17,016 bases of DNA from Limnohabitans sp. GTDB taxonomy: Bacteria > Pseudomonadota > Gammaproteobacteria > Burkholderiales > Burkholderiaceae_C. The notes beneath the pieces are model-generated. The model saw only the letters and a list, made by a program, of their open reading frames with translations. It made no database searches and was not told the DNA's origin. Position numbers and translations under genes: made by a program. Below, piece after piece: positions 7,837 through 14,974 of the stretch (its first letter is position 1; each line of letters opens with the position of its first letter). The stretch lies in contig VEQI01000027.1 of NCBI GenBank assembly GCA_018883305.1, positions 1 through 17,016 on the forward strand, written 5' to 3'.

Positions 7837-9057
7837 TCAGATCACCTTTTCGCGCCGCAGATCGGCAATGCGGGCCTCATCCAGCCCCAGGCGCTCGCGC
7901 AGCACTTCCTCGGTGTGCTGCCCCAGCAACGGAGGGGCGCGGTCGTAGCGCACCGGGGTGGCAGAAAAATGAATCGGGTTGGCCACCTGGGGCAACTCGC
8001 CAATGGTGGGGTGGGGCAGTTGCATGCGCAATTGTCGATGCTGGATTTGCGGGTCGGCAAACACGTGCTCGAAGTCGTTGATGGGCCCGCAGGGCACGCC
8101 GGCTTGCTCGCAGTCGTCGTACCAGGCTTGCATGCTGCGCTCGGCCATGCGCTGCGCCAGCAGGGGAATCAGCACCTCACGGTGCTTGACCCGCAAAGGG
8201 TTGGTGAGAAAGCGCGGATCACTGGACAAGTGCGGCAGGCCCAGCACCTGACAAAAGGCCACGAACTGCGGGTCATTGCCCACGGCAATCACCACCTCGC
8301 CGTCCAGGCAGCGGAAGGATTGCCAGGGGCAGGTGATGGGCGAGACATTGCCCAGTCGCTGCGGTTGTTGACCGGTCAGCAGGTACATCATGGCCACATG
8401 GGACATGGCTGCCACCTGCGCATCCAGCAGCGCCAGATCGATGTACTGACCCTGACCCGAGATCCGCTCCCGGTGCAGCAAGGCCGCCTGGATGGCATTG
8501 GCGGCGTAAAAGCCCGCCGTGATGTCGCTCACCGAGTAACCCACGCGCACAGGGCCACCGCCCGGGGCGCCATCGGCCTGGCCGGTCACGCTCATGAGGC
8601 CGCTCATGGACTGGAACAACGGGTCATAGCCCGGCAGATGCGCATACGGACCACTTTGGCCAAAGCCACTGATGGAGCAATACACCAACCGGGGATTGAG
8701 CGACTGCAGGCTCTCGTAATCCAGGCCGAAGCGACGCAGGTGGCCGGCCTTGAAGTTTTCAATCACCACATCGCTGTCTTGTGCGAGTTGTCGGATCAGG
8801 GCCTGACCCGCAGGTTGGGTCAGGTCCACGGTGATGGACCGCTTGCCTCGGTTCATGGACAGGAAGGACGAGGTCTCACGGGTTTCCTGACCCTGGGCGT
8901 CCCGCGCCCGGGGACCCTGGTAGCGGACATCGTCGCCCAGGCCAGGGCGTTCCACCTTGATGACGTCGGCGCCAAAGTCGGCCAGCATCTGGGTGGCCCA
9001 CGGCCCGGAAAACACCCGACTCAGGTCCAGGACCCGGATTCCGGTCAAACACGTCAT
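7837..9057 (-). CDS. CaiB/BaiF (class III) CoA-transferase, operon A
   Basis: A 406-residue enzyme of the formyl-CoA transferase/CaiB family, which moves CoA between carboxylates through an aspartyl-CoA anhydride. The N-terminal signature GIRVLDLSRVFSGPWATQML (6-25) is followed by GADVIKVERPG (29-39), NRGKRSITVDL (69-79), the PGGGPVRVGYSVSD segment with candidate catalytic Asp178, and a C-terminal PLLGQHTEEVL. Length is normal for the family. An in-frame start at 9123 would add 22 charged residues; the AGGAG at 9068-9072 and homology favour 9057. As first gene of operon A, tightly coupled to the dehydrogenase, it probably activates the substrate. CoA donor and acceptor cannot be read from sequence. 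A paralogue of the same length lies at 14975-16195. Confidence 0.93.
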   Translation of the reverse strand: MTCLTGIRVLDLSRVFSGPWATQMLADFGADVIKVERPGLGDDVRYQGPRARDAQGQETRETSSFLSMNRGKRSITVDLTQPAGQALIRQLAQDSDVVIENFKAGHLRRFGLDYESLQSLNPRLVYCSISGFGQSGPYAHLPGYDPLFQSMSGLMSVTGQADGAPGGGPVRVGYSVSDITAGFYAANAIQAALLHRERISGQGQYIDLALLDAQVAAMSHVAMMYLLTGQQPQRLGNVSPITCPWQSFRCLDGEVVIAVGNDPQFVAFCQVLGLPHLSSDPRFLTNPLRVKHREVLIPLLAQRMAERSMQAWYDDCEQAGVPCGPINDFEHVFADPQIQHRQLRMQLPHPTIGELPQVANPIHFSATPVRYDRAPPLLGQHTEEVLRERLGLDEARIADLRREKVI

Positions 9058-9067
9058 ACGTTGATCT

Positions 9068-9072
9068 CTCCT
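9068..9072 (-). promoter_or_regulatory. ribosome binding site of the operon A CoA-transferase
   Basis: AGGAG, within AGAGGAGAG on the minus strand, ten bases before the ATG at 9057. It supports this start over the in-frame one at 9123. Confidence 0.7.
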
Positions 9073-9136
9073 CTGGTGAATGGGTTTCCCCTTCAGTCGA
9101 CAGTCTAGGCGAGGGCGCTCCATTCGTCTGCCCCGG

Positions 9137-9148
9137 GCTTTGCAAAGC
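9137..9148. promoter_or_regulatory. perfect 12-bp palindrome, candidate operator
   Basis: GCTTTGCAAAGC reads the same on both strands and sits in the middle of the divergent promoter region, 30-46 bp upstream of a possible -10 box for operon A. Position and dyad symmetry fit a regulator binding site, possibly for the LysR protein encoded at the end of operon A. The link to that regulator is inference. Confidence 0.4.
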
Positions 9149-9243
9149 AGCTATGCGGGCAAGGCAGTGCCGTCACGGCAAAATCCGGGCCTAGGATTGC
9201 AACCTGCGCTTTCGCCAACCCCTCACCCTCACGGAGTGATCTG

Positions 9244-9861
9244 ATGTCCGCCTCCTTGAAACTGCACTGGTCACCCAAGTCGCCGTATGTGCGCAAAGTG
9301 ATGATCTGCGCCCATGAACTGGATCTGCTGCCTCGCCTCACGCTGGCGCGTTCCGTGGCCGCCATGTTGAAGCCCAATCCCGACATCATGGCCGACAACC
9401 CCCTGTCCAAAATTCCCACCCTGGTGCGAGAAGACGGGCTGGTGCTGTTCGATTCCCTGGTGATCTGCGAGTACCTCAATGAGCTGGGACACGGCACGCT
9501 GTTTCCTGCCACCGGTGACGACAAGTGGCGCGCCTTGCGCTGGCACGCCCTGGGCGACGGCATGCTGGATGCACTGATTCTGTGGCGCAATGAACGCGAG
9601 CGTGCACAGCCGCTGCAGACACTGATCGATGCTTTCGACCTCAAAATTCGTGCCTGTCTGGCTCAACTCGATGAAGAGGCGGCGGCCTTGTTGCAATCGC
9701 CCCTCACGATTGGAACACTCACCATCGGTTGCGCGCTGGGCTACGCTGACTATCGTTTCGATTCCCTCGGCTGGCGCGCCTTGGCGCCTCGATTGGCTGC
9801 CTGGTTTGCCACGCTGGAACAACGCCCGTCCTTTCAGGCCACCCGGCCTGTGGACGGTTGA
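9244..9861 (+). CDS. glutathione S-transferase family protein
   Basis: A 205-residue cytosolic protein with the two-domain GST fold. The N-terminal thioredoxin-like domain (about 1-85) has SPKSPYVRKVMI (10-21), with serines where the catalytic Ser/Cys normally lies, the cis-Pro motif KIPTL (56-60, Pro58) and FDSLVICEYL (69-78), whose Asp-Ser usually contacts the gamma-glutamyl group of glutathione. The helical C-terminal domain contains IGCALGYADYRF (161-172), a common pattern in bacterial GSTs. Possible roles are conjugation, isomerisation or thiol-dependent handling of a reactive intermediate; the sequence does not decide. It is the first gene of the plus-strand operon, divergent from the operon A CoA-transferase and behind a clear GGAGTGAT ribosome binding site. 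Confidence 0.88.
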   Translation: MSASLKLHWSPKSPYVRKVMICAHELDLLPRLTLARSVAAMLKPNPDIMADNPLSKIPTLVREDGLVLFDSLVICEYLNELGHGTLFPATGDDKWRALRWHALGDGMLDALILWRNERERAQPLQTLIDAFDLKIRACLAQLDEEAAALLQSPLTIGTLTIGCALGYADYRFDSLGWRALAPRLAAWFATLEQRPSFQATRPVDG

Positions 9862-9878
9862 TTTGACGATTGCGCGAC

Positions 9879-9883
9879 AGGAG
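9879..9883 (+). promoter_or_regulatory. ribosome binding site of the flavin reductase-like gene
   Basis: AGGAG ten bases before the ATG at 9894. It argues against an in-frame TTG at 9870, which would place this purine run inside the coding sequence. Confidence 0.65.
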
Positions 9884-9893
9884 CATCCCGCAG

Positions 9894-10547
9894 ATGACAC
9901 AGACACATTTCAGTTGCGTGGACGGCGAACAGCTGGACACGGAAACCGCCTACCGGTTGCTGGTGGGCTGTGTGGCCCCGCGACCCGTGGCCTGGGTCAC
10001 CACCGTGGACGATCAAGGGCGGGTGAATGCCGCCCCGTTCAGCTCGTTCAACTACGTGGCCACCAGCCCGCCCATGCTGGCCATCAACATTGCGCGCCGA
10101 CCTGGCAGCGGCGACACCAAGGACACGGCACGCAACATCATCGCGTCCCGGGAGTTCGTGGTGAATGTGTCCACCGAGCACGACATGGAGATCATGCACC
10201 AGAGTGCCCAAGAGTTTCCGCCAGACGTCAGTGAAACGCAGGCCCTGGGCATTGACCTGCTGCCCAGCCGCCATGTGCGCGCGCCACGCATCGCCAGTTC
10301 GCCGGTTCACATGGAGTGCAAGCTGGATCAGATCGTGCCCTTGGGGCGTGGTATCAACACCTTGTACATTGGCGAAGTGGTGGCCTTTCATCTGTCCAAC
10401 CAGATCTATGATGGCACGCGCGTGGATACCGTGGCGATGCGCCCCATTGCCCGTCTGGGGGGACCTTACTACGCCGGCCTGGGGGAGATTTTTCATCGCC
10501 CCATGCTGCAAAAACCCCCGGGGGGTGAAGGCTGGAAGCCTCGCTGA
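9894..10547 (+). CDS. flavin reductase-like / FMN-binding split-barrel protein
   Basis: A 217-residue protein of the flavin reductase-like domain family (DIM6/NTAB type). The family's core is visible: GCVAPRPVAWVTTVDDQG (25-42), then NAAPFSSFNYVATSPPMLAIN (45-65), in which the APFSxFN loop binds the FMN phosphate, and TARNIIASREFVVNV (78-92). Members either reduce flavin for a partner monooxygenase or hold FMN and reduce small substrates. No monooxygenase large subunit is seen nearby, so a stand-alone role is possible. The gene starts 32 bp after the GST gene and ends 23 bp before a Bug gene, so all three are probably co-transcribed. Residues 201-217, after GEIFHRP, are basic and Gly/Pro-rich. 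Confidence 0.88.
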   Translation: MTQTHFSCVDGEQLDTETAYRLLVGCVAPRPVAWVTTVDDQGRVNAAPFSSFNYVATSPPMLAINIARRPGSGDTKDTARNIIASREFVVNVSTEHDMEIMHQSAQEFPPDVSETQALGIDLLPSRHVRAPRIASSPVHMECKLDQIVPLGRGINTLYIGEVVAFHLSNQIYDGTRVDTVAMRPIARLGGPYYAGLGEIFHRPMLQKPPGGEGWKPR

Positions 10548-10570
10548 TCAACACGCACTGGAGAACACGG

Positions 10571-11548
10571 ATGATGGAGTCACACTTGTCACGACGACTC
10601 TTGCTGGGCCTGGGTCTGTCGCCCCTGGTGGGCAGCGTACGGGCGCAGACCCCTTGGCCCAGTCGCGAAATCACGCTGGTCCATCCCTACGCCCCGGGAG
10701 GCCCCGCAGACACCCTGGCGCGTGCACTGGGACATCAACTGGAGATCCGTCTGAAGCAACCGTGTGTGGTGGTGGGCCGTGCGGGTGGCGCGGCCACCAT
10801 TGGCACGGCATCGGTGGCCCGGGCCAGGGCGGATGGCTATACCTTGCTGATCGGCACCTCGGCGGGCCATGTGGTGACGCCCTTGATGCAGCGCATCGCC
10901 TATGACGGCATCGGGGATTTCAGCTTCATTGCCGGGGTGGCCAATCAACCCAATGTGCTGGTGGCGCACCCGTCATTGCCTGTCAACAACGTGCAGGCGC
11001 TGGTGGAGTTGGCGCGTCAGCAGCCAGGGGCGCTGAACTACGCATCGGCAGGAACGGGTGGGGCCACCCATTTGGGGGCAGAAGCCTTTGCCCAGGCGGC
11101 CCAGATCCGACTGACGCACGTGCCCTACAGTGGCGCGGCACCCGCCTTGAAAGATGTGCTGGGCGGTCAGGTGCAACTGGCCATGCTGAACCTGGCGGCC
11201 ACGCAAGCCTTCATTCAGGACAAAAAACTCAAGGCCCTGGCCTTTGGTGGACGAAAGCGCCATCCGCAAATGCCGGAGGTGCCCACTTTGGCCGAGCTGG
11301 GCTGGGGCAGCACTGCTACTGCCACCTGGTATTCACTCGCGGCGCCCAAGGGCACGCCGTCCGAGGTCATCGAGGTGCTGCGCAAAGCCGTGGCGGACGT
11401 GGCTGCTGATCCGCAATATCAGCGTGTGTTGGCCAGCCAGGGTGCTGAAACCCTGGACTTGTCGCCGTCAGAGACCACCGACTTTGTGCAACAAGACAAA
11501 GTGGCCATGACACGCCTGCTGACCCAGTTGCAGTTGATCGAGAAGTGA
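10571..11548 (+). CDS. Bug (TctC) family periplasmic solute-binding protein, GST operon
   Basis: A 325-residue exported binding protein of the TTT system. The N-terminus MMESHLSRRLLLGLGLSPLV looks like a twin-arginine type signal, with cleavage probably after VRA (residue 25) before QTPWP. Family signatures: HPYAPGGPAD (38-47), RADGYTLL (86-93) and HVPYSGAAPAL in the second lobe. VHPY replaces the usual VVPY/F, a small deviation near the ligand loop. TGGAGA ends seven bases before the ATG. It closes the operon with the GST-like and flavin reductase-like genes, and its stop is seven bases from the stop of the convergent amidohydrolase gene. Its ligand is unknown and no TctA/TctB genes are in view. 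Confidence 0.92.
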   Translation: MMESHLSRRLLLGLGLSPLVGSVRAQTPWPSREITLVHPYAPGGPADTLARALGHQLEIRLKQPCVVVGRAGGAATIGTASVARARADGYTLLIGTSAGHVVTPLMQRIAYDGIGDFSFIAGVANQPNVLVAHPSLPVNNVQALVELARQQPGALNYASAGTGGATHLGAEAFAQAAQIRLTHVPYSGAAPALKDVLGGQVQLAMLNLAATQAFIQDKKLKALAFGGRKRHPQMPEVPTLAELGWGSTATATWYSLAAPKGTPSEVIEVLRKAVADVAADPQYQRVLASQGAETLDLSPSETTDFVQQDKVAMTRLLTQLQLIEK

Positions 11549-11555
11549 GCCCCGC

Positions 11556-12374
11556 TCAGGCGTAAAGCCGTTGCGGGTTGTGGCTCAGCACGCGTTCCAC
11601 CAGGCTGGCGTTGCCGGCCCATTCGCGGAACATGTCCAGCAAGGCCAGAGTGGCAGGTGGTTGTGCCAGATTGAGGTGAGGCCAGTCACTGCCCCAGACC
11701 AGTTGATCCGGGTTGGTCTGAACCAGTCGTTCCTGAAACACCCGGCCGGCGGACACGTCCGGCTGATTCAACAGATTGCGGTAGGCGCACAGCTTCACCC
11801 AGGCACGCCCGCTGGCCAGCACATCGCACAGCGCGGTGAAGCCTGCGCTGTCGGGGCCCGCCGCCACGTCAAAGCTGCCCATGTGGTCGATCACGACCGG
11901 AACAGGCAGGGTTTTCAGTTGCGCGGCAATTTGGGGCAGCATCTGGCCATCGGTCCAGAGTTCGGCGTGCAAACCGGCATCAGCCAGCGCTGGGGCCAGT
12001 TGACACAAATCGTCCCAGGACGCGCTGCCGGCAAAATTCTTGCCTGCACCGCTGCGGCAACTGAAGCGGGCTGCACGCACACCTTGGTCACGTAACTGGC
12101 GCAGCGGCAGTTGTGTGGCGGTTTGCACCACCACCACACCACGCAGGTTCGGGCAGGCGGCCAGGGTGTCCAGCAGCAGCGAGTGGTCGTTGCCATAGGC
12201 ACTGGGATGAACCAGCACGCCATGCGTCATGCCCAGGCGTGCCAGCATCGCCAGGTAATCGGCTTGCACGGCGGGTGGCGGTGTGTAACTGCGGTCGGCG
12301 GCCAGTGGATAGCGGTCGTAAGGCCCAAAGACATGGGCGTGGCAATCCCAGCGCGGTGTGACGGCAATGTTCAT
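11556..12374 (-). CDS. amidohydrolase family 2 protein, similar to 2-pyrone-4,6-dicarboxylate hydrolase
   Basis: A 272-residue TIM-barrel hydrolase of the amidohydrolase-2 branch. The first strand has WDCHAHVFGP (9-18, His12 and His14), followed by YPLAADRSYTPPPA, very like the start of LigI, the lactonase that opens 2-pyrone-4,6-dicarboxylate in protocatechuate 4,5-cleavage. VIDHMG (161-166, His164) and LVWGSDWPH (225-233, candidate catalytic Asp230) complete the active-site pattern. LigI works without a tightly held metal, and the same may hold here. The gene is last in operon B and its ATG overlaps the stop of the CMD-like gene by four bases (ATGA), indicating translational coupling. It probably hydrolyses a lactone; related family members act on sulfomuconolactone and other cyclic esters. 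The substrate is not determinable from sequence. Confidence 0.85.
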   Translation of the reverse strand: MNIAVTPRWDCHAHVFGPYDRYPLAADRSYTPPPAVQADYLAMLARLGMTHGVLVHPSAYGNDHSLLLDTLAACPNLRGVVVVQTATQLPLRQLRDQGVRAARFSCRSGAGKNFAGSASWDDLCQLAPALADAGLHAELWTDGQMLPQIAAQLKTLPVPVVIDHMGSFDVAAGPDSAGFTALCDVLASGRAWVKLCAYRNLLNQPDVSAGRVFQERLVQTNPDQLVWGSDWPHLNLAQPPATLALLDMFREWAGNASLVERVLSHNPQRLYA

Positions 12375-12943
12375 GTCAGACCCGCGTGCTGTGGCAGGGG
12401 AAAGGCGGGGGCCACGCCTTCAGGCAAGGGAATCTCGTGACAGTTGAGCGTCATGGCCACCATGGTGTAGTAGCCCACCAGCGCCGTGAGTTCCACCACG
12501 CCTTTTTCACCCAAACGTGCCAGGGCTTGCGCATACACACGGTCAGATACGGATTTGTGTTGAATGAGTTCGTGGGCGTAGTGATACACCGCGGCATCGT
12601 CATCGGACAGGCCTGAGGGCGTTTGGTCGGCCAGGATGGCTTCAATGATGGCGGTCTCAATGCCAGCCTTCTCCGCTTCCAGGCGGTGGGCATACCACTC
12701 GAAGGGCGACCGACAGCCGCGTCCTGTGACCAGAATGGCAATCTCGGACAAGCGCGGCGGCAGCGAGGTGCGATAGCGCAGCAACGCGCCCAGGGCTTGC
12801 CACTTGTCTGCCAGTTCGGCGTTGTGGAGTGCCGCACGCAGCGGACCCTGGATTTTGCCGCGGGGTCCCGAGACGATGCGATCGTAGACCGCGCGTTGCT
12901 CCGGGTTCATCACGTCAGGGGAGGGCAGTGAAATACGGGGCAT
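12371..12943 (-). CDS. carboxymuconolactone decarboxylase (CMD/AhpD-like) family protein
   Basis: A 190-residue, mostly helical protein of the CMD/AhpD superfamily. The core helices are recognised by LPPRLSEIAILVTGRGCRSP (61-80) and FEWYAHRLEAEKAG (81-94). The CxxC redox pair of AhpD is missing: only Cys77 is present and the segment ahead of His86 reads SPFEWYAH. It is therefore more like the decarboxylase/uncharacterised branch than a peroxidase. GGAG at 12951-12954 lies in the last codons of the upstream Bug gene, so the start at 12943 is well placed. The downstream amidohydrolase overlaps its stop. The pair suggests sequential work on a lactone or ring-fission product, but decarboxylase activity is not proven for this branch. 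Confidence 0.87.
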   Translation of the reverse strand: MPRISLPSPDVMNPEQRAVYDRIVSGPRGKIQGPLRAALHNAELADKWQALGALLRYRTSLPPRLSEIAILVTGRGCRSPFEWYAHRLEAEKAGIETAIIEAILADQTPSGLSDDDAAVYHYAHELIQHKSVSDRVYAQALARLGEKGVVELTALVGYYTMVAMTLNCHEIPLPEGVAPAFPLPQHAGLT

Positions 12944-12946
12944 GGT

Positions 12947-13939
12947 TTACTCCATGGTGGCGCCGGATTCTTCAATCACGCGCTTCCATTTGCTGGCTTC
13001 GGTGACCATCTCCTGCGCCATGGCCTCGGGGGTGCTGGACTTGGGGAACAGGCCCAGTTTTTCCATCCGCTCCTGCAAGGCCGGATCGGCCAACACCGCC
13101 ACCAGTTCGCGGTTGAGTCGTGCCACGATCTCCGGCGGAGTGCTGGCCTTGACGGTGAGGTAGTTCACCGGGGTGGCGTCAAAGTCCTTGATGTGGTCGG
13201 AGACCGGGGCCAGATCGGGCAGGGCCGGGCTGCGTCTGGGCATGGCCATGCCCAGGGCGCGCAACTGCCCCGACTTGATGTAGGGCAGATACACCGACAG
13301 ACTGTCGATGGTCATTTGCACATTGCCGCTCAAGAGGTCTTGCATGACCTGGCCCGTGCCTTTGTAAGGGACGTGGGTGATGTCGATCTGGGCCATGCGC
13401 TTGAACAACTCGCCTGACAAATGACTGCTGGCGCCAATGCCTGCGCTGCCAAAGAAAATCTTGCCCGGATTTTTTTGGGCGTAAGCAATCAGTTCCGGCA
13501 CGGAGTTGGCGGGCACCTTGGGGTTCACCACCAGCACGCTGGGTACCCACGCAATTCGGGAAACAGGAATCAGGTCGGTCGTCGCATAGGGCAAGCGGCC
13601 CTTCATGAGGTAAGGGTTGGTGATCTGGGGGCCCGGCGTGGTGTAGAGCAGCGTGTAGCCATCCGCGGGGGCATTCACCACAAAGGCTGCACCAGTGGTG
13701 GCACCACCACCCGGTTTGTTGTCCACAATCACGGCCTGGCCCAAACGCTTGGACAGCACTTCGCTGACCATGCGGGCGGTGGCGTCCGCGGCACCGCCAG
13801 GCGCAAATGGAACCACCATTTTGAGGGGGCGTGAGGGGTAGACGTCTGAGGCCCAACCCGACAGCGACAGCATCAGGGGCAGTAACAGAGATGGCAGGCC
13901 GCGCAGCCAGGAGCGGCGTGTGAAAGATGGCATGTTCAT
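12947..13939 (-). CDS. Bug (TctC) family periplasmic solute-binding protein, operon B, second copy
   Basis: A 330-residue exported protein. The N-terminus has FTRRSWLRG (6-14), a twin-arginine-like motif, then a Leu-rich stretch and likely cleavage after GWA (residue 30). Signatures: VPFAPGGAAD (43-52), IVDNKPGGGATTG (71-83), PADGYTLL (91-98) and HVPYKGTGQVMQDLLSG in the second lobe. It follows another Bug gene by 15 bp and precedes the CMD-like gene by three bases, so it belongs to the same transcript. The two adjacent Bug proteins differ widely outside the family motifs, so they are not a recent duplication and may bind different ligands. A second ATG two codons in is an alternative start. 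Ligand unknown. Confidence 0.92.
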   Translation of the reverse strand: MNMPSFTRRSWLRGLPSLLLPLMLSLSGWASDVYPSRPLKMVVPFAPGGAADATARMVSEVLSKRLGQAVIVDNKPGGGATTGAAFVVNAPADGYTLLYTTPGPQITNPYLMKGRLPYATTDLIPVSRIAWVPSVLVVNPKVPANSVPELIAYAQKNPGKIFFGSAGIGASSHLSGELFKRMAQIDITHVPYKGTGQVMQDLLSGNVQMTIDSLSVYLPYIKSGQLRALGMAMPRRSPALPDLAPVSDHIKDFDATPVNYLTVKASTPPEIVARLNRELVAVLADPALQERMEKLGLFPKSSTPEAMAQEMVTEASKWKRVIEESGATME

Positions 13940-13954
13940 GGTGTCTGCGTGTGA

Positions 13955-14944
13955 TTAGTCGATGGCGATTTTTTGCGATTGGATGACCCCGCCCCAACGG
14001 CGTGATTCATCATTCATAAATTTATCGAAGTCCTTGGGGCCCTGAAATACCGGGATGAGTCCAAAGCCGCGCATTTTGTCCTGCGCCACCGGTGAGGCAG
14101 CCACTTTCTGCAAGGCATTCACAATCTCGGCACGGCGTGTCTCCGGGACTTTGCTGGGGACAAAAAAACCAAACCAGCTGCTGGAGATCACACCCGGCGC
14201 CACGCCGGATTCTTCCACCGTGGGCAAATCGGGCATGTCGGTCAGGCGTTTCTCCGTGGTGATGGCCAAGGCGCGGATGCGTCCGTCTTTGGCATAGCGC
14301 ATGGATTGCATGGTGTCGAAGTAGGCCTTGACCTCACCTGACAAAAAATCCTTGATGGCTTCACCGGTGCCCTTGTAGGGGATGTGCAGAATCTTGATGC
14401 CGGCATTGGCCGCAAACAATTCAGCGGCCAGGTGCGGGCTGGAGCCCACGCCGGAAGAAGCGAAGGACAGTGCCCCCGGGTTCTTCTTGGCGTACGCCAC
14501 CAGTTCCTTGACATTGCTGGCCGGCACGGATGGGTGCACATACAGCACGTTGGGCGCCAGCGCCACCAGGGCCAGAGGTGTCAGGTCCGCAGGCTTGTAT
14601 GGCAACTCCTTGAACAAGAATGGATTGGTGGCCATGCCCACGCTGCCCAACAACAAGGTGTGTCCGTCCGCCGGGGCACGCGCCACTTGCGCAGCACCCA
14701 GGGAAGCGCCCGCGCCGGGGCGGTTCTCCACCACCACGGGTTGCGGCCAGAGGTCCTTGAGTTGCTGCGCGTAATAACGGGCGAGGTTGTCTGTCAGGCC
14801 TGCAGGCCCGTAGGGGACCACGATCTGCACGGGTTTGTCGGGGAACGATTGCGCGCCGGCCATCATCGGCCAGGCCGCCACGGCGAGACTGGCTTGCCAC
14901 AGCAGGCGACGCCACTTGGAAGGAGAAGTTGGGGACGTGTTCAT
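13955..14944 (-). CDS. Bug (TctC) family periplasmic solute-binding protein, operon B, first copy
   Basis: A 329-residue exported protein with a signal peptide in MNTSPTSPSKWRRLLWQASL and onward, cleavage probably after AGA (residue 31) before QSFPDKP. The family pattern is present but altered: VPYGPAGLTD (43-52) where most members have A/P-G-G, and PADGHTLL (91-98) with His in place of the common Tyr. VVENRPGAGASLG (71-83) and HIPYKGTGEAIKDFLSG are standard. These changes lie in the two loops that line the ligand carboxylate site in characterised Bug proteins, so ligand preference may differ from that of its neighbour. GAGGT at 14950-14954 is the ribosome binding site. It sits 30 bp after the CoA-transferase gene. 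Confidence 0.92.
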   Translation of the reverse strand: MNTSPTSPSKWRRLLWQASLAVAAWPMMAGAQSFPDKPVQIVVPYGPAGLTDNLARYYAQQLKDLWPQPVVVENRPGAGASLGAAQVARAPADGHTLLLGSVGMATNPFLFKELPYKPADLTPLALVALAPNVLYVHPSVPASNVKELVAYAKKNPGALSFASSGVGSSPHLAAELFAANAGIKILHIPYKGTGEAIKDFLSGEVKAYFDTMQSMRYAKDGRIRALAITTEKRLTDMPDLPTVEESGVAPGVISSSWFGFFVPSKVPETRRAEIVNALQKVAASPVAQDKMRGFGLIPVFQGPKDFDKFMNDESRRWGGVIQSQKIAID

Positions 14945-14974
14945 GAAAGACCTCGTTCAATGGAGTCAGGGCGT

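Larger units (their letters stand above)
9058..9243. promoter_or_regulatory. divergent control region between operon A and the GST operon
   Basis: This 186-bp non-coding stretch separates two divergent operons and must hold both promoters. On the minus strand TAGACT (9102-9107) matches four of six bases of a -10 box, but no good -35 is seen. On the plus strand TAGGAT (9192-9197) is an equally weak -10 candidate. The centre carries the perfect palindrome at 9137-9148 and a smaller stem TGCCG-TCA-CGGCA (9168-9180). This arrangement suits shared control by one regulator, and the LysR protein of operon A is the nearest candidate. GGAGTGAT at 9234-9241 is the ribosome binding site of the GST gene. 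Confidence 0.5.

Noticed and set aside
7621..9108. A 495-codon open frame on the plus strand across the operon A CoA-transferase
   Set aside because: Shadow of the CaiB-type gene; no family features and no ribosome binding site.
12947..14944. Tandem Bug genes as a recent duplication
   Set aside because: Outside the family motifs the two proteins differ throughout, including signal region and C-terminus, so they are old paralogues rather than a fresh tandem copy.
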